NCBI GenBank assembly: GCA_009695265.1
Contig: SIBE01000010.1
Coordinates: 1 to 37,236, forward strand
Length of the DNA stretch: 37,236 nt
Reading direction: 5' to 3'
Source: Pedosphaera sp.
Lineage (GTDB): Bacteria; Verrucomicrobiota; Verrucomicrobiia; Limisphaerales; SIBE01
Under the pieces are notes generated by a model. The model made no database searches, was not told where the DNA came from, and saw only the letters and a program-made list of their open reading frames with translations. Of the stretch, positions 9,218 to 15,205 are shown one piece after another; positions within the stretch are counted from its first letter, which is position 1, and the number at the start of each line of letters is the position of its first letter. The position numbers and the translations under genes were made by a program.

Positions 9218-10564
9218 TTAACGACCCTGATCATTCGATTCTTCGATCCACATCTCCAACTCGACGTGCAAACGCCTCCGCGCGGCCTGATGATCAGGAT
9301 TGACGGAGGCGGCAAGGTTATTGGCTTCATGGGGGTCGGCGAACGTGTCGTAGAGCTCCTCATCGGGCATGCGTGCGGCACAGAGCGCGTCTTGCACTGA
9401 GTTGAGTTTGCCTTCGATGTGAAGCTGCTGGATGAGGTTCCAAGATGGGTATTGCTTCGCCTTGTACGCATTCGGAGCGAAGATCGCGACCTCGGGAGTG
9501 AAGTTGCGAATGTAGCGGTAGCGCGCGTCGCGGACCGTCCGGCAGCGGCGCGCAGTTTCATCGCAACGATCCGCCGCGCCAAAGACGAGCGTGCGCCTCG
9601 GTTCGGCGAGCGGACCGAGGAAGGCGCGGCCTTGCATTTTCGTCGGCTTCTTTGACCCCGCGAGCGAGAGCATCGTTGGGGCAAAATCAATAGCCGCGAT
9701 AAGTTGGTCGCTCACTTTCCCCGCCTCGAAGCCCGACGGCATAGGCACTCCGCGCGGCCACCGGATGAGGAGCGGCACGAGCAAGCCGCTGTCGTAGGCA
9801 AACTGTTTGCCACGCACATGGGCCTGGCCGTTGTCGCCGAAGAAGACGACGACGGTATTGGTCGCAAGACCATCCTTTTCGAGTTGCGCAAGGATGAGAC
9901 CGATCTTGCGATCCACCTCGGTGGCGGCATCGAGATACTCGGCCCAGTCGGCTCGCACCACCGAGTGGTCGGGATAATACGGCGGCAGCTCGACCTTCGC
10001 CGGATCGGCGTGCTTTGGCGCGTGAAAGTCGCGGTGCGTTTCCTGGAAGTTCACCTGCGCGAAAAATGGCTGGCGTCCCTTCAGCGCGCTCCAATCGTTT
10101 CCATCGAAGGGCTTCGCTGGTGCTGTGAAGTTCCAGTCCGTCTTGCCTGTACCCTTGAAGCCCAGTTCGGGCGGAAGCTTCGCCACATTCGCGGTGAAGT
10201 AACCGGCGTCGCGCATCCAGTCGGTGACGAGACGAACGCCTTCGGGCAACGGATGGGCGCCGTCGCGATTCGAGCGATGGTTGTGCGCGCCGAGGGTTGT
10301 CGCATACATGCCCGTCATGAAGGCGGAGCGACTCGGCGAGCACACCGGCGCAGTCGTGAAGCAGCGCGTGAAGCGCATCCCAGCCGCTGCCAGCGCGTCG
10401 AGATTCGGCGTCGAGACTTCCTTGGTCCCGTAGCAGCCGAGGTGCTGGCCGAAATCCTCGGCGATAAGCCAGAGAATGTTTGGCCGCGCCGGTGCGTCGG
10501 CGGCGATGGCGGATCGAGCGCCGAGCATCGTGAGAATCGCTAGCAGGCAGGTGTGAAGTTTCAT
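9218..10564 (-). CDS. Secreted sulfatase, heparan N-sulfatase-like subgroup
   Basis: A 448-residue sulfatase with a signal peptide (residues 1-22). The formylglycine motif is CSPSR with Cys75, followed by SAFMTGMYATTLGAHNHRS. The ILWLIAEDFGQHLGCYG opening and the TTLGAHNHRS stretch are typical of the N-sulfoglucosamine sulfohydrolase-like sulfatases common in PVC bacteria. The first acidic pair is Glu-Asp (35-36) rather than Asp-Asp, as in other members of this subgroup. VFFGDNGQAH is the second metal site. The ATG forms an ATGA with the stop of a decayed upstream sulfatase (10561-10563), and the P450 ATG follows its own stop by 4 nt. Sulfate esters or sulfamates of amino sugars are the likely target class. 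Confidence 0.93.
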   Translation of the reverse strand: MKLHTCLLAILTMLGARSAIAADAPARPNILWLIAEDFGQHLGCYGTKEVSTPNLDALAAAGMRFTRCFTTAPVCSPSRSAFMTGMYATTLGAHNHRSNRDGAHPLPEGVRLVTDWMRDAGYFTANVAKLPPELGFKGTGKTDWNFTAPAKPFDGNDWSALKGRQPFFAQVNFQETHRDFHAPKHADPAKVELPPYYPDHSVVRADWAEYLDAATEVDRKIGLILAQLEKDGLATNTVVVFFGDNGQAHVRGKQFAYDSGLLVPLLIRWPRGVPMPSGFEAGKVSDQLIAAIDFAPTMLSLAGSKKPTKMQGRAFLGPLAEPRRTLVFGAADRCDETARRCRTVRDARYRYIRNFTPEVAIFAPNAYKAKQYPSWNLIQQLHIEGKLNSVQDALCAARMPDEELYDTFADPHEANNLAASVNPDHQAARRRLHVELEMWIEESNDQGR

Positions 10565-10689
10565 TTTGCGTTGAGTTCGATTGTGATGGATTCAATCGTG
10601 CCAGTGAATTTGCTGGACGTCGAGGAAGACCCGATGGCAGCGGCGGCGGAATCAACCGCAAGGCTGTCACCGGGCATCGAGGTGATGGG
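10561..10689 (-). pseudogene. 3' remnant of a deleted LamG-tailed sulfatase
   Basis: The minus strand here encodes MPGDSLAVDS, then AAAAIGSSSTSSKFTGTIES, then ITIELNAK and a TGA (10563-10561). This aligns with the last 40 residues of the sulfatase at 4126-6309 (MPADGLDIGS ... NKFSGRIESVIVELTQP). Going upstream the similarity stops around 10690 and the frame becomes arginine/serine-rich nonsense, with no sulfatase catalytic domain between here and the oxidoreductase stop at 10828. The TGA still overlaps the downstream sulfatase ATG as ATGA, so the original coupling survived a deletion that removed nearly the whole gene. The remaining bases 10690-10827 hold nothing I recognise. Confidence 0.7.
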
Positions 10690-10827
10690 GATATACTTTC
10701 TCGCGGCGGAACAGCGGCGAGAGTTGCGTCGCGGAGAACGTCCGGCGACGAATGGAAATGGAGAATCGCCTCAGAGTTTCAAGTGATCTGGGATGGCGCG
10801 ATGGTCGAAACTGATGCGTCGCGAGGG

Positions 10828-11886
10828 TTACCCTTGAAGTTGCGCTGCCAGCCGGTAGCAGTCTTCGACGAGGGTGATGGTCTTAAGGTAAGCGCGACCT
10901 TCACTCTCGGCCTGCTGGTGGGTGCGCAGGCAGTCGATGAGATGTCGTTGCGTGGCAAAAACGCTGTCGCCTTTGTAACCGGCAGCGGTCGGCTCGAATG
11001 GGAGAGGCATTTCCGGGGCGCCTCGATTCGAGAGAACCAGATAGCCGTCCGGCGCGACGCGCAAGGTCGAACGCTCACCTTCGATGACCAAACCACCCAT
11101 CGCCACCGGCGACGGTAATGGGCCGGTGTGGCGATCGCCATGGATGAACCCTTCCGCGCCGCCGACAAACTGGACATGGATCTCCGCCCAATCCTCTCCT
11201 GCGATAACGGGATTCACTTTGCGCGTCTCGCACGCCGTCACTTCCAGTTCTCCGCCGAGGAAACGGAAGGTGTCGAGAATGTGAACGAGACTCTCAAAAA
11301 TCAGCAGACGCGGCATCTGCCGGAAGTAAGGCTGGGCGGCGTATGGCTCCGAGCCCGTGCCGTCGGCCGTGCGCCAATCGAACGTCAATCGTTTCACCGT
11401 GCCGAGTTCACCCGCGACGATGAGCCGCCGCGCTTCGCGGTACCACGGCTGCCAGCGCCAGTTCTCGTGGACGAGTAGGCGCACGCCCGCAGCTTCGCAG
11501 ACCTCACACATCGCCACGCTCTCCGAAACGGTTGGTGCCATCGGTTTCTGGCAGATGACGTGGATGCCGCGGCCTGCGGCCAACCGGGTGAGCGCCAGAT
11601 GAGTGTCCGGCCGCGTGGCGATGTCCACAAAGTCGGGGTTCTCTACCATGACTGCTTCCTCGGCGGAATCGTAGAAGCGCGGCACACCGAACTCTTTCGC
11701 AAACGCCTGAGCCCGCCCCGGAGCAGAGTCCGCCACCGCGGCCAGGAGCGGCGGCATTCCTGCCACCGAGTCTGGTCCTGTCTGTTCCGGGCAACTGGGA
11801 AGCCGCCCCTCTAATCGCTTCCACGCCTCAGCCTGAAACCGAGCGAAGAAGCCCGCGCCGATGAGGACGCCTTTGAGATGTTTCAC
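10828..11886 (-). CDS. Gfo/Idh/MocA family NAD(P)-dependent oxidoreductase with in-frame REP insertion
   Basis: A 352-residue oxidoreductase starting at GTG 11886. The Rossmann GxGxxA motif is GAGFFA (10-15), VADSAPGRA follows at 51-59, and the catalytic EKP signature appears as QKP (113-115). MTFDW-type and H-rich regions of the C-terminal GFO_IDH_MocA domain follow (EDWAEIHVQF, GFIHGDRHTG). The start is chosen because MKHLKGVLIG places the Rossmann motif at the usual distance; an ATG at 11955 would add 23 residues unlike the family. Residues about 28-47 (RLPSCPEQTG and onward) are extra between alpha-1 and beta-2 and coincide with a REP-like sequence at 11745-11820. It probably oxidises or reduces a sugar-type intermediate in the cytoplasm. 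Confidence 0.9.
   Translation of the reverse strand: MKHLKGVLIGAGFFARFQAEAWKRLEGRLPSCPEQTGPDSVAGMPPLLAAVADSAPGRAQAFAKEFGVPRFYDSAEEAVMVENPDFVDIATRPDTHLALTRLAAGRGIHVICQKPMAPTVSESVAMCEVCEAAGVRLLVHENWRWQPWYREARRLIVAGELGTVKRLTFDWRTADGTGSEPYAAQPYFRQMPRLLIFESLVHILDTFRFLGGELEVTACETRKVNPVIAGEDWAEIHVQFVGGAEGFIHGDRHTGPLPSPVAMGGLVIEGERSTLRVAPDGYLVLSNRGAPEMPLPFEPTAAGYKGDSVFATQRHLIDCLRTHQQAESEGRAYLKTITLVEDCYRLAAQLQG
11745..11820 (-). repeat. REP-like element inside the oxidoreductase gene
   Basis: Bases 11745-11766 match the 22-base REP arm at 12801-12822 and 12057-12078 at 20 of 22 positions. The other end, 11799-11820, shares its first 13 bases (gaagccgcccctc) with the palindromic element at 11975-11996. 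The stretch is in frame and adds about 20 residues to the oxidoreductase where family members have a short loop. Confidence 0.65.
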
Positions 11887-11964
11887 GTTGGCACTTTCAG
11901 TCTGCGGAACGGATTTACCACCAGGCAGCAGCCGATGGTGACGCAGAACGACCACGACTCTTCT

Positions 11965-11996
11965 GGGCGGCTTCGAAGCCGCCCCTCCGACTGCTT
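11965..11996. repeat. Perfect 20-bp palindrome, second REP type
   Basis: The arms gggcggcttc (11965-11974) and gaagccgccc (11975-11984) form a perfect palindrome. The right flank to 11996 matches 18 of 22 bases with 11799-11820. It lies in the 160-base gap between the cyclase-RAYT stop (12047) and the oxidoreductase start. A REP-family hairpin is the best reading; it could also pause or terminate transcription, but there is no T tract on either strand. Confidence 0.6.
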
Positions 11997-12046
11997 CTGT
12001 CGGTTCGCCATGGACCTGCGGACAACGAGAATGAAGCGTTTAGGAA

Positions 12047-13561
12047 TCATGCCATGGGAGCGGCGGCATCCCTGCCGCTGGTTTCTTCTTCAGACTTGGA
12101 TCCAAAGGCGGCTGGGATACCGCTGGTCCTGGCATTGCCACTCGATCCACCTTTGCGGTCAAGCAAGTCCGCCACAAGGTCGCCTTCCCACAAAGTGAAC
12201 TCGCCCGCGCGGAGTTTCGCTTTTTCCGGATTGCGCCGAATGTAACGCGCCACCTTGGCGAAGTGCTCGCGATTGCAAATGCTACGATCAAAATAGTCCT
12301 TCATCCATAGCGCGCCCGTCTGGCCGAGGCACCGATTGATTTCGGTGGCGGTGAAACTCTTCCAGGTGTGCAGCACATCCTCCAAACGGTTTTCCGGAAG
12401 CAGCGAGAACAGCACATGGACATGATTGGGCATGATCACCGAGGAGAGCACGGTGTGTCGCTCTCCGTGAGAGTGGCGCAATACCGCCGCCACAATCTCG
12501 CGGCACTCCGCGCGACGGAGCACGCAGGTGCCGCGGCCTTCATCGAGCCAGCCTTCAATACGTGCGGGAAATCGCTTTTGATATTCGGCCTCCTGCTCCT
12601 TGTTCCACGACGGTGGATTGGCTCGATTCCACGCCTCGTGTTCCGCCTGCCATTGTTCGAGCAACTCTTCCGGAAGGGAATCCGCGAGACGGAAGGTGAC
12701 GAAATAAGTCCCACTGTCCTGACCCCAATGCGGCAGGCGGTTGACGTGGATATCGACTTCCTTGTGGTCGAGAAAGACGAGGTTGGCGAACGGGTCGTTA
12801 GGAGCGGCGGCATCCCTGCCGCTGGTTTGCTTAGCCTTCCCAGAAGGCTCGGCGGCAGGGATGCCGCCGCTCCCATGCTCGATGGCAAAGGCGCGGCAGG
12901 GACAACCATCGCCGCCTTCGATTTTCAAGGGCGCAGCGACGAAGAATACTCTCTCGTGTGTGAGCGCGCCAAGGTTCGCGAGGCCTTCAACGATTGTGAC
13001 ATTCGCGCCCAAAAGAATCTTGTGAATGCGCGTGAGTTCCTCGCGGTTGTTCACGTCAGCGACGGATGGCGGCTCGACGCCGAGGATGTTCACCCGCTTC
13101 TCAACACACCAACGCGCAAGGTCGTCGGCGATGCGCGGAAAGTTGTCGCGGTAATGCTGTGGACTGCCGGCATGACGTGACCAGCCGGTGTGCAGCAGCA
13201 GGCTCTCGCCCGGCGCAAACCTCGCCGCGATGTCACCGAGATGAGCGACGGTGATCGGCGTATTGTCCGCGATGCCGTCGAGACGCACGACCCACGCCCA
13301 ACTCACGCAGCGTTCGAGGGGCGTTTGGTCAATGGTGCCGGGACCGGCGGCGAAGTGCGCCTGTGCATCGATGTGAGTGCCGGCGTGCGAGTAGAGGTGG
13401 AGCGTGCGCGCGTTCCAACCGTCGCGCTCGACAGTGTTCGCCTGTTCAAACGCCACGCCGCGCATTCCATCGCGTAACGTGAGAGTGAGGTCGATGAGTC
13501 GCCAAGAGGGTTGGCAAACCTGTCGCTCGGTTTCATTCACCAGCGCGGGGGCGGCAAGCAT
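12047..13561 (-). CDS. Fusion: metal-dependent cyclase (kynurenine formamidase-like) plus RAYT (REP-associated tyrosine transposase)
   Basis: A single 504-residue frame with two unrelated halves. Residues 20-228 are a cyclase/formamidase of the PF04199 type: HAGTHIDAQAHF (59-70) is its zinc-binding signature and APLKIEGGDGCPCRAFAIE its normal C-terminus. Residues 229-255 are translated REP sequence (SGGIPAAEPSG ... GRDAAAP). Residues 262-470 are a RAYT/Y1 transposase: LPHWGQDSGTYFVTFRLADS opening, HUH pair at H380/H382 in IMPNHVHVLF, probable nucleophile Tyr423, and a YIRRNPEKAKL tail. The end again reads REP (GRDAAAPMA). The start at 13561 is set by AAGGAAGGG 4 nt upstream; frames reach back to 13693 without signal. 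The RAYT half has no ATG or GTG start of its own that I can find in frame. Confidence 0.9.
   Translation of the reverse strand: MLAAPALVNETERQVCQPSWRLIDLTLTLRDGMRGVAFEQANTVERDGWNARTLHLYSHAGTHIDAQAHFAAGPGTIDQTPLERCVSWAWVVRLDGIADNTPITVAHLGDIAARFAPGESLLLHTGWSRHAGSPQHYRDNFPRIADDLARWCVEKRVNILGVEPPSVADVNNREELTRIHKILLGANVTIVEGLANLGALTHERVFFVAAPLKIEGGDGCPCRAFAIEHGSGGIPAAEPSGKAKQTSGRDAAAPNDPFANLVFLDHKEVDIHVNRLPHWGQDSGTYFVTFRLADSLPEELLEQWQAEHEAWNRANPPSWNKEQEAEYQKRFPARIEGWLDEGRGTCVLRRAECREIVAAVLRHSHGERHTVLSSVIMPNHVHVLFSLLPENRLEDVLHTWKSFTATEINRCLGQTGALWMKDYFDRSICNREHFAKVARYIRRNPEKAKLRAGEFTLWEGDLVADLLDRKGGSSGNARTSGIPAAFGSKSEEETSGRDAAAPMA
12057..12130. repeat. REP unit downstream of RAYT, degenerate right arm
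   Basis: The left arm 12057-12078 is identical to 12801-12822. The right arm (about 12108-12130) is recognisable but carries several mismatches, so the hairpin is imperfect. The sequence is translated as the last residues of the fusion protein. Confidence 0.75.
12801..12873. repeat. Compound REP (BIME-like): 22-bp inverted repeat with nested hairpin
   Basis: The arms 12801-12822 and 12852-12873 are perfect 22-base inverted complements. Inside the 29-base loop a second perfect hairpin occurs: agccttc (12833-12839) and gaaggct (12843-12849). The element encodes the linker between the cyclase and RAYT domains. Confidence 0.88.
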
Positions 13562-13597
13562 ACCGCCCTTCCTTTCTTGGGCGGCGGCGAGGATACT

Positions 13598-13613
13598 GTC
13601 ACCCCCGGGTGAC
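13598..13613. repeat. Short palindrome upstream of the cyclase start
   Basis: gtcaccc and gggtgac form 7-base arms around two bases. It lies about 24 nt upstream of the Shine-Dalgarno sequence of the cyclase gene in the 154-base gap after the DUF1501 stop. It could be an operator, an mRNA hairpin or another REP-like unit. Confidence 0.3.
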
Positions 13614-13715
13614 TCAGCGCTCTTCATGATTTCGCGATGATATCGTCGGCCATCTGGGTCGCACTCAGGTTTCCACAGCCAAGCCGACAGCACCCGATGG
13701 GCGACGAGAGTTTGA

Positions 13716-15200
13716 CTAGGCGATAAGGTCCTTCACGACATTTCCATGCACGTCAGTCAGTCGGAAATTGCGACCCTGGAATCGGAACGAGAGGCGTTCG
13801 TGATCGATGCCTAACAAGTTCAATACGGTCGCTTGAAAATCGTGCACATGCACAGCGTTTTGAGCGACGTTCATGGCCAGATCGTCAGTTTCTCCATAAC
13901 TCGTCCCCGCCTTCACGCCGCCGCCAGCCATCCAAACAGTGAATGCGTAAGGATGATGATCACGCCCCCATCGCTTCCTCTCATCGATGTTTCCTTGGAT
14001 AAACGGCGTGCGGCCAAACTCACCACCCCAAATGACGAGCGTGTCCTCAAGCAAGCCGAGCCGCTTCAGATCCTTAATCAGGGCGGCCGAGGGCTGGTCC
14101 GTATCGCGGCATTGGGTGTAAAGCTCCGTCGTGAGGCTGTTGTGCTGGTCCCATCCCGCATGCATCACCTGGACGAAGCGCACACCACGTTCGACAAGGC
14201 GTCGCGCCATCAGGCAATTGTATGCGAAGGTGCTTTGCTCCTTTACTTGCGGGCCATACATGTCGAGCACCTCGGCAGGCTCCTTCGAAATATCGGTCAA
14301 CTCCGGCACGCTCGCCTGCATTTGGTAAGCCATTTCGTACTGAGCGATGCGCGTGGCGATCTCCGGATCACCGAAGTCATGCAGCCGCACTTCGTTCAGC
14401 TTGGCGATATCATCGAGGACCCCTCGCCGCATTTGGCGGCTCATGCCTTCGGGGTTCGAGAGATAGAGTACAGGATCGCCACTGCCGCGGAACTTGACTC
14501 CTTGGAAGCGCGAGGGGAGAAAACCAGAGCCCCAGTAAAAGTCGTAGAAAATTTGGCCGCACGTCGTGCCCTTACTGACGGAGGTCATGACGACAAACGC
14601 GGGCAAATTCTCGTTCCCGCTTCCCAGGCCGTAAGTGAGCCAGGCACCCATGGTGGGACGCCCCGGAAGCTGCGCGCCGCTCAACAAGAAGGAGATCGCC
14701 GGAGCATGGTTCACGGCATCCGTGTGCATGCTCTTAATGAAGCAGAGCTCGTCCGCCACCGAGGCGATGTGCGGGAGGAAAGCGCTGACCCACGCTCCGC
14801 TCTTGCCATGTTGCTTGAACGGCTCGACGGGTTCCAAGAGCAGCTTGCCTTTCGGGTTTCCTGTCATCGTGCTGAAACGTTTTGTCCCAAGATATTCAGC
14901 CGGCACAGGCGTGCCGTGCATCTGCCGCAGCTTGGGCTTGTAGTCGAACAAATCCACATGTGTCGGTGCGCCATTCTGGAAGAGGTAAATCACACGCTTG
15001 GCTTTTGGGGCAAAATGCGGAAGATCCGGCAAGCCACCGAAGCGCCCCAAGCCCGCGGTGTTACTGTGGATCGGCGCCTCCGCGGCGAGGCTATCGCGGC
15101 CGAGCAACCACGCGAGCGCGGCGGTGCCAATTCCGGATGCGCTCCGGCCGAAGAATTCGCGGCGGCTGATGTCTCGATGGTATTGGGAGATTGGATTCAT
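13716..15200 (-). CDS. DUF1501 family Tat-exported protein
   Basis: A 494-residue DUF1501 protein, related in fold to alkaline phosphatase/sulfatase enzymes but of unknown activity. SRREFF at 12-17 followed by a hydrophobic stretch is a twin-arginine export signal. Diagnostic segments are VIYLFQNGAPTHVDLFDYKP, VMHAGWDQHNSL, LVIWGGEFGRTP and GRDHHPYAFTVWMAGGGVKAG. The ATG at 15200 is preferred because AAGGAG stands 8 nt before it; a GTG at 15209 overlapping the upstream stop is possible but would abut the ribosome site. In PVC genomes DUF1501 genes nearly always follow a DUF1549/DUF1553 gene, as here (start 5 nt after its stop), and the pair is thought to act together outside the cytoplasm. 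Confidence 0.95.
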   Translation of the reverse strand: MNPISQYHRDISRREFFGRSASGIGTAALAWLLGRDSLAAEAPIHSNTAGLGRFGGLPDLPHFAPKAKRVIYLFQNGAPTHVDLFDYKPKLRQMHGTPVPAEYLGTKRFSTMTGNPKGKLLLEPVEPFKQHGKSGAWVSAFLPHIASVADELCFIKSMHTDAVNHAPAISFLLSGAQLPGRPTMGAWLTYGLGSGNENLPAFVVMTSVSKGTTCGQIFYDFYWGSGFLPSRFQGVKFRGSGDPVLYLSNPEGMSRQMRRGVLDDIAKLNEVRLHDFGDPEIATRIAQYEMAYQMQASVPELTDISKEPAEVLDMYGPQVKEQSTFAYNCLMARRLVERGVRFVQVMHAGWDQHNSLTTELYTQCRDTDQPSAALIKDLKRLGLLEDTLVIWGGEFGRTPFIQGNIDERKRWGRDHHPYAFTVWMAGGGVKAGTSYGETDDLAMNVAQNAVHVHDFQATVLNLLGIDHERLSFRFQGRNFRLTDVHGNVVKDLIA

Positions 15201-15205
15201 GGGCG

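Larger units (their letters stand above)
12057..12873 (-). mobile_element. RAYT gene with flanking REP units, inserted at the cyclase 3' end
   Basis: The transposase-coding part (about 12152-12778) is bracketed by identical 22-base REP arms in the same orientation at 12057-12078 and 12801-12822, the latter with its inverted partner at 12852-12873. RAYTs are single-copy relatives of IS200/IS605 transposases that mobilise REP palindromes. This layout is their usual one, except that here the element lies inside another gene's reading frame and begins within about 5 nt of the last conserved cyclase codon. Confidence 0.8.

Noticed and set aside
9214-9690. Upstream extension of the P450 frame
   Set aside because: It overlaps the well-supported sulfatase and reads as Ser/Arg-rich nonsense; the ATG at 9213 gives a normal P450 length.
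12368-13180. Plus-strand 270-codon frame opposite the RAYT and cyclase
   Set aside because: Antisense shadow; the HUH motif, cyclase signature and ribosome site are all on the minus strand.
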